Origin: Arthrobacter sp. ZGTC131 | GTDB lineage: Bacteria > Actinomycetota > Actinomycetes > Actinomycetales > Micrococcaceae | Direction of reading: 5' to 3' | Assembly: GCF_002929275.1 (NCBI RefSeq) | Contig: NZ_PJIK01000010.1 | Location: 123,929-187,928, forward strand | DNA length: 64,000 nucleotides | Part shown: piece by piece, positions 49,834-57,517 of the stretch | Position numbering within the stretch: the stretch's first letter is position 1 | Layout: each line of letters starts with the position of its first letter | Notes under the pieces: model-generated | The model's input: the letters and a program-made list of their open reading frames with translations, nothing else | Database searches by the model: none | What the model was told of the DNA's origin: nothing | Position numbers and translations under genes: made by a program

Positions 49834-51167
49834 GGTTCGAGATTGGCACTTAATGCCTGCGCTGGCAATGGTTCTGTTGCGGGGGCCGGAACCCGTCCCA
49901 GCAACAGGGCGGCGAGGGTAAAGCAGGCAGATCCGCCGCCCAGGAGCGGCAGCGTCAGTCCGTTAAGCGCTGCGTCCGCCACCGGAACAATGACGACGAC
50001 GGCGGCCGTCACCACGGCGGCGCGGGGCCGGGCGCGTGAGCGGACAGACGCCGTCGGCCGTTCCTCCAACCGCCCGAACAGGGCGACGGCCGGGAGCAGC
50101 AGGAGGACAACGCCCAGCAGCACCACTGGACGGGACCACCACCATTCGGCAGTGCCAGAGGCTGGCTTGGGGAAGTCCGTAAGGAGCAGCAGCCCGGCCA
50201 TCGCGCCCAACAGCGGCAGGTGCCACAGGTAAACGGTCATCGATCGGCGGCCCACGATTGCCGCCAGGGCCCGGACCCAGTGAACGGAGCCGAGCCTGTC
50301 CAGCGCCGGCTTTGAGAGTTGCAGCGTCGCAGCCTGCGAGACGCCCAGCAGGAGGAGGCAGAAATTCGGCGGGTTCAGGTTTACCAGCATGTTGTCCCGG
50401 TACAGGCCCAGTCCGGTAAGGACGCCCAGCAGGAGGTTGCTGGCGGCGACCAGACCCACCAGCCGCGATGCACTGAGCCGGGCGAGGCGGCCGTCCGCCA
50501 TGAAAAAGCCGAGCTGCTGCACGGCGCACCAGAGGAAGATCATGTTGACGTACGCGATCAGCGGGATGGCGCCGCGGAAACAGTCCACCGCCACCACAAG
50601 CGCCGCGAGGCCGGCCAGTGTCAGCCAGGGCGCGCGCCGGTGGAACCGCTCCAGGAGCGGGATGTTCAGCTGGGCTGCGAGGTAGGCGGCCAGGAACCAC
50701 AGCGGCATGCCGGCCCCGCTCGCCAAGAGCTGCACCACCTGGGGATCCACGCCCAGGAGCAGGGTGCCCCACAGGCCCACGAACATCACCGCCAGCAGTG
50801 CCGCCGCAGGGCGGATGAGCCGCAGCAGCCGCGCCTGGGCGAACCCGTAGCCGTTGCCGCCTCGGTCCCGCAGCCTGCGCCAGGACTGCACACCGGTGAT
50901 GCCGCCGGCCACGAAGAACAGCGGCATCACCATGAAAATCCAGATGACAGGCTCGAACCAGTCCTGCTCGGCCAGGGTGTTTTGGGTGGTTACCGTGCCG
51001 TCCGGATGCAGCACCGGACTGGTCATCATGCAGTGGCTGATCACCACCAAGGCCAGGCAGAAGAAGCGGGCAAGGTCTATGGCCAGGTCGCGGGGCGGCG
51101 GTGACCCACCCGAGCCGGTGGACGCCGTGCCCGCGCGGGACCTTGCCCGCTGCGCTGCACCATCCAT
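49830..51167 (-). CDS. acyltransferase-3-family integral membrane protein
   Basis: 445 residues. After a polar N-terminus, LAIDLARFFCLALVVISHCM contains the conserved RxxxxxxVxxxH region of acyltransferase 3 (here FFCLALVVISH). FMVMPLFFVAGGITGVQSWR and LLRLIRPAAALLAVM follow, with about ten helices in all. YLWHLPLLGAMAGLLLLTDF is the late W-H motif. Such proteins O-acylate surface polysaccharides, lipids or antibiotics. No sugar-polymer genes are adjacent. The 5' flank holds a 26-bp tandem repeat. Confidence 0.82.
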   Translation of the reverse strand: MDGAAQRARSRAGTASTGSGGSPPPRDLAIDLARFFCLALVVISHCMMTSPVLHPDGTVTTQNTLAEQDWFEPVIWIFMVMPLFFVAGGITGVQSWRRLRDRGGNGYGFAQARLLRLIRPAAALLAVMFVGLWGTLLLGVDPQVVQLLASGAGMPLWFLAAYLAAQLNIPLLERFHRRAPWLTLAGLAALVVAVDCFRGAIPLIAYVNMIFLWCAVQQLGFFMADGRLARLSASRLVGLVAASNLLLGVLTGLGLYRDNMLVNLNPPNFCLLLLGVSQAATLQLSKPALDRLGSVHWVRALAAIVGRRSMTVYLWHLPLLGAMAGLLLLTDFPKPASGTAEWWWSRPVVLLGVVLLLLPAVALFGRLEERPTASVRSRARPRAAVVTAAVVVIVPVADAALNGLTLPLLGGGSACFTLAALLLGRVPAPATEPLPAQALSANLEP

Positions 51168-51226
51168 GGCGCCCCTTCCCCGACGCGGAACCGGCGAACC
51201 ACTTTGTAGGGTCCATTGTCCGCCGG

Positions 51227-51324
51227 GACAGCGGCGAGGGCCAGAGGACGCGGACAGCGGCGAGGGCCAGAGGAAGCGGAAGGCGGCGAGGGCGAGAGGA
51301 CGCGGAAGGCGCCGAGCCCAGAGG
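51227..51324. repeat. 26-bp imperfect tandem repeat, about 3.8 copies
   Basis: Units start at 51227, 51253, 51279 and 51305 and share GGCGAGGGCCAGAGGACGCG with a few substitutions that increase rightwards. It lies in the 190-bp space between the start of the acyltransferase gene and the stop of the aldolase gene (both minus strand), within the acyltransferase promoter side. Confidence 0.85.
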
Positions 51325-51359
51325 GCCCGGCGCCGCCGTCTCGAGTTACTTCAGGGCCG

Positions 51360-52232
51360 TCAGCGGCTGAGCATGCCCAGCGTGGCAGCGGCAAAATCCT
51401 TGGCGGAGGCGTTCCAGTGGGCCAGCAGCCCCTGCAGGTTCTCGCCGTCGGCCCGGTGCGCAGCAGTCTGGTCCTCGAGCGTGGCCAGGACACCCGTCCG
51501 GAGCTCGGTGTTGAAGTTGACCTTGCCCACGTTCATTGCCGGCGCCTTGGCCAGCTCGTCCGCCGGGATCCCGGACGCACCATGGAGAACCAGCGGAATG
51601 CGGGTGCGCACGGCAATGTCCTGCAGGACGTCCCACCGCAGTTCCGGCTCGCCCTTGTACTTTCCATGGACGTTGCCCACGGCCACGGCCAGCAGCTGCG
51701 CGCCTGTCCTGGCCACGAACTCTTCCACCTGCGCGGAATCGGTGAGGCCTGCCACGTCGTTTCCGGGAGCTTCGTCCGCGTCCGCGCCGAACGCCTTGTC
51801 CTCATCGCCGGCGAGCCCGCCCAGCTCGGCTTCCAGGACGACGTCGGCACTGCCTTGAGCGTCCAGGGCCGCCCGGACTTCGCGAACGAGCGCGATGTTC
51901 TCCTCGTAGGGCAGGGACGAGCCGTCCGCGAGGACGGAATCCGCCCCGGCAGCAACAGCCGCGGTGATGACGCTGACGTCTGACGCGTGGTCCAGCTGCA
52001 CGGCAACCGGCACGGAGGCCTCGTCCGCCAGGCCCCGCAGCGCTGAGATGAGCCGCAAACCGTTGGTGGTGGCTGCGGTTTTGGGGGCCACGAGCAGAAT
52101 GACGCCGCGACCGGCTTCTTCGGCGGCGGCCACCACGGCCAAGGCCGTGGTGAAGTCATAGCAAGTGAACGCGGGCACAGCCGAGCCATGCTGCAGCGCG
52201 GAGCTTACGAGCTCGTCGAGTCGCGCGCGCAT
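51360..52232 (-). CDS. class II fructose-bisphosphate aldolase family protein
   Basis: 290 residues. VAVQLDHASDVSVITAAVAA contains the catalytic Asp and zinc His, VVLEAELGGLAGDEDKA the active-site Glu, and LLAVAVGNVHGKYKGEPELR another zinc His. PLVLHGASGIPADELAKAPA has the third His and phosphate loop, and VGKVNFNTELRTG the end. Closest to the KbaY/GatY group of zinc aldolases that act on ketose bisphosphates or similar. Its start overlaps the stop of the dehydrogenase gene (TGATG), so it works in the acid-sugar operon. Substrate unknown. Confidence 0.88.
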   Translation of the reverse strand: MRARLDELVSSALQHGSAVPAFTCYDFTTALAVVAAAEEAGRGVILLVAPKTAATTNGLRLISALRGLADEASVPVAVQLDHASDVSVITAAVAAGADSVLADGSSLPYEENIALVREVRAALDAQGSADVVLEAELGGLAGDEDKAFGADADEAPGNDVAGLTDSAQVEEFVARTGAQLLAVAVGNVHGKYKGEPELRWDVLQDIAVRTRIPLVLHGASGIPADELAKAPAMNVGKVNFNTELRTGVLATLEDQTAAHRADGENLQGLLAHWNASAKDFAAATLGMLSR

Positions 52233-53140
52233 CAGCCCGCCTTTGCGGTGCGCTTGGCGGGAGCCACAACCTTGATGACGGCGGAGTCGTCCGCGGCGGC
52301 GAGGCCATGGGCCTGGCCCAGCAGGTAGAGCTGCTCGGCGGCGGCGGCGACTGGCGTGGCCAGGCCGGCATTACGGGTTGCCTTGCCGACGATGCCCATG
52401 TCCTTGACGAAGATGTCCAGGCGGCTGAGCACCTCGGCGCCCTCCTCGTTGTACGCCTCCAGGATGCGCGGGCCGCGGTTCGAGAGCATGAACGATCCGG
52501 CGGCACCCGCTTCGAGGGCGGCGAGCGTCTTCGCCTGGTCCAGGCCCAGGGCGTCGGCAAGTGCCATGGCCTCGGCAGCGGCGGCGATGTGGATTCCACA
52601 GAGCAGCTGATTGACGGTCTTCAGCGCCTGGCCGTCGCCGGGCTTGTCGCCGACGACCGTCAAGGTGGAGGCGAGCAGTTCCAGGACGGGACGGGCGGAC
52701 TCGAGCGCGGCGGGCTCGGCGCCCACCACAATCAGCAGGTCGCCTTCGCCGGCGCGCTTCGGACCGCCGGAGAGCGGTGCATCAACAAGCCCGACGCCGA
52801 ACTCCGCCAGGCGGCTGACGGTATCCGGGATCGCTTCGGTGCCCACGGTGCTGGTCAGGATGACGACGGCGCCCGGCTTCAGCGCCGAGGCCACTCCGTT
52901 CTCGCCGAAAAGGACGTCGTTGAGCTGTTCGCTGTTGCGTACGGCCAGCAGGAGCGCGTCGGTGCCCTCCGCGGCTTCGCGGGCAGAGGAAAAGGTGCGG
53001 ACGCCGGCCTCTTCAGCGAGCTGAAGACGCGGTTCGGCGATGTCGAAGCCGTGGACGGTGAGCTGGCTGGCCAGGCGTGTGGCCATCGGCAGGCCCATTG
53101 CCCCGAGGCCGAGGACGGTGACTTTGTAATTCGCGGTCAT
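52232..53140 (-). CDS. ltnD: beta-hydroxyacid dehydrogenase, L-threonate dehydrogenase-like
   Basis: 302 residues. VTVLGLGAMGLPMATRLASQ is the NAD-binding motif. LVDAPLSGGPKRAGEGDLLI (the DAPVSGG motif) contacts substrate, and GDGQALKTVNQLLCGIHIAA carries the catalytic Lys in GxxxKxxN. The family covers 3-hydroxyisobutyrate, tartronate semialdehyde and tetronate dehydrogenases. Association with a DUF1537 kinase points to LtnD, which oxidises a four-carbon sugar acid such as L-threonate or D-erythronate at C-2 or C-3. AGAA-type ribosome site before the ATG. Confidence 0.85.
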   Translation of the reverse strand: MTANYKVTVLGLGAMGLPMATRLASQLTVHGFDIAEPRLQLAEEAGVRTFSSAREAAEGTDALLLAVRNSEQLNDVLFGENGVASALKPGAVVILTSTVGTEAIPDTVSRLAEFGVGLVDAPLSGGPKRAGEGDLLIVVGAEPAALESARPVLELLASTLTVVGDKPGDGQALKTVNQLLCGIHIAAAAEAMALADALGLDQAKTLAALEAGAAGSFMLSNRGPRILEAYNEEGAEVLSRLDIFVKDMGIVGKATRNAGLATPVAAAAEQLYLLGQAHGLAAADDSAVIKVVAPAKRTAKAG

Positions 53141-53173
53141 GGTGTTCTCCGTTGAATGCGTGATTGGGCGAAA

Positions 53174-54655
53174 TTAGAAGGTGTTGCTGAGCTTGCGGGT
53201 GACCTGGGCGAGGGACTCGTCGTCACCCACGTTGCCGGCGAACACGATGTACGGGATGCCCTTGGCCGGACCGTCAACCGGATCCCACAGGCTGACGATG
53301 CCGGGCAGCATGGGCCCGCGGACGATCGCGTGGCGGATCTCCAGTCCGTGTGCGGCGACGTCCGAGGACGTGATGCCGCCCTTGGCGATGACGAACCGCG
53401 GCGGGAACGTCTTGAGCGTGCGGTTTACCACCGCGACGACGGCGGCGGACACGGTCCGCGCGATCCGCAGACTTTCGGCCGGGTTATCCGTCTTGATGAG
53501 CAGGCGGCTTGTGTGAACGATGACGTCGCCGCCGTGGAGGGCTTCCACGACGGTGTCCACCGTCTGGTCGAGGTAAGCGTCCGCTTCATCGCCCAGCAGC
53601 TTTTCGACGTCGATCTCCACAATGCGGGCAGCGCTGTGCTGATCCGTGAGTACCTTGAGCTGTCGCGTGGTCACGCCGACGTGCGAGCCCACCACGATCA
53701 GGCCGCCGGCCTCGGACGGGGTGTGGCCGGCGTACGCTTCCTCGCCGCTAAGCTCGGTCCGGATGTCCTGGCCGATCCTGGCACGGACGAACGGCGGGCC
53801 AACGCGGTAGAGCAGGTTCTTGCCGCGGCGTTCCGCCTCTTCCAGGCCCAGTGCGAGGGCGCGGAGGTCGTTCTCCGTGACGATGTCCGCCACGATCGGG
53901 GTAGAGGCGGTGGCAGGTTCGATCGCGTCGGCGATGGCCTTCGCGGAAACGTCCGCGTCCCCGGTGCGGGCGCCGGCGCGGATGATGTTGAGGTCCAGCA
54001 CGATCACGGAGCCCGCCGGGAACTTGCCCTGCGACTTCTCCTCCACGTACTTGGCCATCTCCGAGTTGGCGAATCCGAACGTCGCGTCCTTGGCGAATTC
54101 CGTCTCGGCAACCGGGGTGAGGTTCCCGGCGTCGGGCCCGGTTCCCCGCATGTAGTGCACGCCGCCGATGGTCACCCGGCCGGCATCGGGAAACGCGGGG
54201 ACGATCACGACGCCGTCCGTCGCCGCGCCGCTCACCGCGGCCACGGTGGCGGCGATGACATCGGGTTCAAGCGGGAAGTGTCCGCGGAGCGTCGAGTCGC
54301 TGCGGCTGACGAAGCTGAGGAGGATCTCGCCCTCGCCGTCGCTGGCGGCAGCCAGTGCGTTGCGCACGATTTCTTCGTTGCGGGCGGCGGCTTCCGCCGG
54401 ATCCAGGCTGCGGGTGTTGGTCAGCACATAGACGGCGGGCTTGCCCTGATGGAGAGCCCAGGTGAAGTCTTCGACTTCCCAACGGGTGAGCACTGGCAGG
54501 TCTGCAACGGACTGCGTTCCGGTGGGGTCGTCGTCGAGCACCACCAGCACGCGGGGAGACGTCGCAGCAGAGGCTGCGACGGCGTTGGCTACCTGCTCGG
54601 CCGGGATGTGGAGCTCCGCGGGGAAAGCGGCCAGGATGTCTGCTTCAAGGGGCAC
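53174..54655 (-). CDS. four-carbon acid sugar kinase (DUF1537/OtnK-like)
   Basis: 493 residues from a GTG at 54655 (CGGAG upstream). LVVLDDDPTGTQSVADLPVL is the DUF1537 N-terminal signature. LTNTRSLDPAEAAARNEEIV and VSRSDSTLRGHFPLEPDVIA form the acid-sugar site, and the C-terminal nucleotide-binding domain has FVIAKGGITSSDVAAHGLEI. Known members phosphorylate 2- or 3-oxo-tetronates or D-threonate. It is the first gene of the operon ahead of the dehydrogenase and aldolase, 149 bp from a divergent GntR gene. Which phosphate ester is made cannot be decided from sequence. Confidence 0.9.
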   Translation of the reverse strand: MPLEADILAAFPAELHIPAEQVANAVAASAATSPRVLVVLDDDPTGTQSVADLPVLTRWEVEDFTWALHQGKPAVYVLTNTRSLDPAEAAARNEEIVRNALAAASDGEGEILLSFVSRSDSTLRGHFPLEPDVIAATVAAVSGAATDGVVIVPAFPDAGRVTIGGVHYMRGTGPDAGNLTPVAETEFAKDATFGFANSEMAKYVEEKSQGKFPAGSVIVLDLNIIRAGARTGDADVSAKAIADAIEPATASTPIVADIVTENDLRALALGLEEAERRGKNLLYRVGPPFVRARIGQDIRTELSGEEAYAGHTPSEAGGLIVVGSHVGVTTRQLKVLTDQHSAARIVEIDVEKLLGDEADAYLDQTVDTVVEALHGGDVIVHTSRLLIKTDNPAESLRIARTVSAAVVAVVNRTLKTFPPRFVIAKGGITSSDVAAHGLEIRHAIVRGPMLPGIVSLWDPVDGPAKGIPYIVFAGNVGDDESLAQVTRKLSNTF

Positions 54656-54701
54656 TGTGCACTCCGTTGTGTCGAAACTATATTGCGGGGACGATCTTTG
54701 T

Positions 54702-54718
54702 CAGATGTCAGACATCTG
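54702..54718. promoter_or_regulatory. perfect palindrome CAGATGTC-A-GACATCTG, FadR-type operator
   Basis: A 17-bp palindrome with core TGTCAGACA, 47 bp from the kinase start and 87 bp from the GntR start. A second TGTCAGACA is at 54768. The core has the T-G-T-C...G-A-C-A form typical of FadR/FCD regulators. Confidence 0.7.
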
Positions 54719-54767
54719 GCGTTTGATGCTAGTGTGGCATAACGCACAGCACGGACGCAAGTAGACT

Positions 54768-54776
54768 TGTCAGACA
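54768..54776. promoter_or_regulatory. second TGTCAGACA operator, next to the GntR start
   Basis: The same 9-bp core as the site at 54702, 66 bp away (about six helical turns), and 29 bp before the GntR ATG. Suitable for autoregulation and for looping with the first site. Confidence 0.65.
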
Positions 54777-54804
54777 TACGGGCCTGACAGGGTGAACGGG
54801 GAAA

Positions 54805-55506
54805 ATGGCACGCAAATCACTGGTGGGCGTCGTCGCTGACGAACTCCTGGACCGCATCATTGCAGGCGAGTTTCCGCCAGGCGCCAGCGTGCCGGGCGAG
54901 CTTGAGCTCAGCGCGCGGCACGAGGTCAGCAGAATGACCGTCCGCGAGGCCATGAAAACACTTGAAGCGCAGCGCATCCTCAGCGTGGAGCGCGGCCGGG
55001 GAACATTCGTGAATCCGCTGAACCGCTGGTCGTCGCTGGAGGCCGTGCTCCGGGCCGCCTCTGAGGGGCAGAATGAGCCCGCCGCCGCAATCCAGCTCAT
55101 TGAGCTGCGCAGGATGCTGGAAACTGGCGCCTGCGAACTCGCGGCCCAACGCATCACGGACGCGGAACTCGAGTCCCTGCACGTCCGGGTGGAGGAGATG
55201 CGCGAGGCCCACAGCGCCCAGGACCTCGCCAGGTTCGTAGCGGCAGACCTCGCGTTCCACGACGAGATTCTCCACGCTTCCGAGAATGTCTTTGTGGCCG
55301 TCCTGTTCGAACCGCTGCACCGCGTCCTGGAGAAGAGGCGCACGGAAACATCAAAGGTGCCGGAGATCCAGGAGCACGCCATCGGTCACCACCAGAACAT
55401 TTTCGACGCCCTTGCCGCCCGCGATCCCCGGCGGGCACGGGACGCAATGGACGCCCACATGCAGCAGACCCTGGACGACCTCAGAAGCTACGTCCTCGAA
55501 GCCTAG
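54805..55506 (+). CDS. GntR/FadR-family transcriptional regulator (FCD domain)
   Basis: 233 residues. The winged helix-turn-helix covers residues 5-70 (SLVGVVADELLDRIIAGEFP; LELSARHEVSRMTVREAMKT; GRGTFV). The FCD sensor domain follows, with IELRRMLETGACELAAQRIT and the metal-binding Asp and His residues (VAADLAFHDEILHASENVF and HHQNIFDALAARDPRRARDA). Divergent from the acid-sugar operon, it is the probable repressor of it, responding to the sugar acid or its phosphate. The two TGTCAGACA palindromes between the genes are its likely binding sites. Confidence 0.92.
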   Translation: MARKSLVGVVADELLDRIIAGEFPPGASVPGELELSARHEVSRMTVREAMKTLEAQRILSVERGRGTFVNPLNRWSSLEAVLRAASEGQNEPAAAIQLIELRRMLETGACELAAQRITDAELESLHVRVEEMREAHSAQDLARFVAADLAFHDEILHASENVFVAVLFEPLHRVLEKRRTETSKVPEIQEHAIGHHQNIFDALAARDPRRARDAMDAHMQQTLDDLRSYVLEA

Positions 55507-55582
55507 TCCAGCGGCGCCTCGTCCGATACTCTGCAGGAACGGCCACGCAGCCGGGTATCAATGGCGATCACGAGGAGCGAAG

Positions 55583-55792
55583 TTGTCTAATCACACCTAC
55601 AGCATTTCTGAAATTGTCGGAACCTCGACCGAAGGCGTGGACGCCGCCGTCCGCAACGGAATCGCCGAGGCGGCAAAGACCCTGCGAAACCTGGACTGGT
55701 TCGAGGTCAAGGAAATCCGCGGCCACCTCGACAACGGTCAGGTGGCCGACTGGCAGGTGACCATCAAGCTCGGCTTCCGGCTGGAGCGCTGA
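55583..55792 (+). CDS. dodecin
   Basis: 69 residues starting at a TTG (GAGGAG is 7 nt upstream), reading LSNHTYSISEIVGTSTEGVD, then AAVRNGIAEAAKTLRNLDWF and VKEIRGHLDNGQVADWQVTI. These are the beta-alpha-beta-beta features of dodecin, with the conserved Trp that stacks on flavin and the EIRG motif. Twelve copies form a hollow sphere that stores FMN/riboflavin or coenzyme A-linked flavins. No longer start is possible without a stop or a poor frame. Monocistronic. Confidence 0.92.
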   Translation: MSNHTYSISEIVGTSTEGVDAAVRNGIAEAAKTLRNLDWFEVKEIRGHLDNGQVADWQVTIKLGFRLER

Positions 55793-55804
55793 CGGCAAAG
55801 CGAG

Positions 55805-56107
55805 TCAGTCCCGGGTCCACACCTGGACGGGGTCGCCGCCGCACAGGAGGCGGCGGCCACGGACTGAAAAATCTACCCAGAGCATTTCCTGGTGGCTGGA
55901 GACTTCATCGACGTGCCCGGCAACGAATCCGGAGCCTGCACTTTCCACCCACACCGCTTCGCCGGGAGCCAGCTCGGCCCACCGCGCAGGCGCAAGCCGC
56001 GTCCTGGCCGTGGGCGGCCGGAGCTCCGGACCTGAGTCTTGGCTCAACAATCCCGGCCCGCCGCTTCCTGGCCCCTTGCTGCCAGCCCTATGGGTTGTGC
56101 CGGTCAT
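55805..56107 (-). CDS. small hypothetical protein, second gene of a two-gene unit
   Basis: 100 residues from the ATG at 56107, which overlaps the stop of the preceding small gene as ATGA. The N-terminal half is low complexity (Gly/Pro/Ser/Arg). The C-terminal half (WAELAPGEAVWVESAGSGFV, VDEVSSHQEMLWVDFSVRGR, LCGGDPVQVWTRD) looks like a small beta-barrel, in which a Gly-rich loop alternates with hydrophobic strands, as in SH3-like folds. No named family. The overlap with its neighbour is the main argument that it is expressed. Confidence 0.55.
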   Translation of the reverse strand: MTGTTHRAGSKGPGSGGPGLLSQDSGPELRPPTARTRLAPARWAELAPGEAVWVESAGSGFVAGHVDEVSSHQEMLWVDFSVRGRRLLCGGDPVQVWTRD

Positions 56108-56295
56108 TCCTGGCCCGCGGCCCGGCGGCGCCACACGGTGGGCATGCCCTGATGCGCCGGAAAGACCTGCCCCTCAAAGAACGTATGGGCCTCGTCCGGG
56201 GACTGATCCGGACTCCACAGGCCCGACGCCGGGCAGTGGGTCCCCGTCGAGGCCGAACGAGCGTGGCGCTCCCTGAGCAGTGCGATGCGTTTCAT
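56104..56295 (-). CDS. 63-residue protein with CPxSG/FPxxxGxxTxW pattern
   Basis: Starts at ATG 56295 (MKRIALLRERHARSASTGTH; a longer frame to 56409 also exists). CPASGLWSPDQSPDEAHTFF then leads to EGQVFPAHQGMPTVWRRRAA. The spacing of CPxSG, an acidic turn and GxxFPxxxGxxTxW recalls small single-domain proteins of the YjzC type seen in other bacteria, but this is a pattern resemblance only. It has one Cys, so a full zinc site is not present. Coupled by ATGA to the 100-residue gene. The short gap to the XRE gene holds no terminator. Confidence 0.5.
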   Translation of the reverse strand: MKRIALLRERHARSASTGTHCPASGLWSPDQSPDEAHTFFEGQVFPAHQGMPTVWRRRAAGQE

Positions 56296-56426
56296 CTTTG
56301 AATGCCATCCTTGGTGGTCGAAGAAGTTCTTCTCCAAGGCTAGGAAAGCGGCCCCTGGCGCCCAATGGGCGAATGGATAGAATCCTGCCCACGGGCTGGG
56401 CAGCAGCACAGTAAGGCGGCGGAGGG

Positions 56427-57368
56427 TCAGGGGAGCTTTGTTCCCCGAACGTCCGCAGGCCCGGCATCCCGCGAAATCGCCGATGGGCCGAAAGCCTCCC
56501 CCGCCGTCGTGCTTTCCTGTGTGGTGCTGGCGCCCAGGCTGCCAAGCAGTGCCAGCGCATCGGCCGACGGCGATCCCGGCTTCGCGGAAAACACCCGGAG
56601 TACCTGGTCGGGGTCGTCCGGCGGGACAAGGTTTTCAAAGTTCAGTTCCAGGTCACCGACGGCGGGATGATGGAGCCGCACACTACCCGACGAACGCGTT
56701 GCCACGCGATGGCCGGCCCACCAGTGACGGAAAAGCTCGCTATGCACCGCGAGCTCTCCCACCAGCTGGTTGGCTTGCGCGTCGTTGGGGTGGCGCCCCA
56801 CGTCCACGCGAAGCGCGCCGGCAGCTTCGGCCGCCACTGTTTTCCAGTCCCGGAAGAGCTCCCGCGCCCGCGGATCCAGGATCAACCAACGGGTGAGGTT
56901 CCGCTCCCCCGGCGGCAGCTCCGGGAAGTCCGCGAACAGCAGGAACGCCATTCGGTTTCCCGCCAGGACGTCCGTGCGCCGCCCCAGGACAAGGGCGGGG
57001 ACATCTCCCACGGCCGCCAGGAGCTGGCGGAGCGCCGGACGCACGGCCTGTACCGGAACTGGCGAACGGGCAGATTCGGCACAGTGCTGAAGGAGATCCA
57101 TCATGTGGGCCTGCTCGCCGGCATCGAGCTTCAGGGCCCGGGCCACCGAATCAAGCACCGCCCGCGACGGATGGATGTTCCGGCCCTGCTCAAGGCGCGT
57201 GTAGTAATCCGTGCTGACGTCCGCAAGCCGGGCAATTTCCTCCCGGCGCAGCCCCGGCACCCGCCTGGCGCTGCCGCCACCGGCCACACCGGCATCTTCC
57301 GGCTTCAGCCGCGACCGCATTGCCTTGAGGAATTTGCCGAACTCGGCGCTCTGACCCATGCCTTCCAT
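56427..57368 (-). CDS. XRE-family regulator with MmyB-like ligand domain
   Basis: 313 residues. The helix-turn-helix (residues about 35-90) contains RRVPGLRREEIARLADVSTD and YYTRLEQGRNIHPSRAVLDS, typical of the MmyB group. The C-terminal MmyB-like domain follows with LGRRTDVLAGNRMAFLLFAD, NLTRWLILDPRARELFRDW and SELFRHWWAGHRVATRSSG. Members bind fatty acids or related ligands and often control adjacent oxidoreductases. Here an aldo/keto reductase pair starts 149 bp away divergently and is the probable target. A second in-frame ATG at 57359 is an alternative start. Confidence 0.9.
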   Translation of the reverse strand: MEGMGQSAEFGKFLKAMRSRLKPEDAGVAGGGSARRVPGLRREEIARLADVSTDYYTRLEQGRNIHPSRAVLDSVARALKLDAGEQAHMMDLLQHCAESARSPVPVQAVRPALRQLLAAVGDVPALVLGRRTDVLAGNRMAFLLFADFPELPPGERNLTRWLILDPRARELFRDWKTVAAEAAGALRVDVGRHPNDAQANQLVGELAVHSELFRHWWAGHRVATRSSGSVRLHHPAVGDLELNFENLVPPDDPDQVLRVFSAKPGSPSADALALLGSLGASTTQESTTAGEAFGPSAISRDAGPADVRGTKLP

Positions 57369-57517
57369 TCTGCACCGCCGCGGGTACCCCTTTCTACAAC
57401 GAAGGTAGGACTCCCAGTCCTAGGAAAAGCAGGGACAGGCATACCTGCTGACTCGGGCCGTTCGCACGAATAGGCTCAAGGCAGAGCCCGACAAATCCCT
57501 TAACTAGGAGAACTCCC

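Noticed and set aside
51227-51324. Tandem repeat considered as a CRISPR array
   Set aside because: Units abut with no spacers, diverge gradually, and no cas genes are present.
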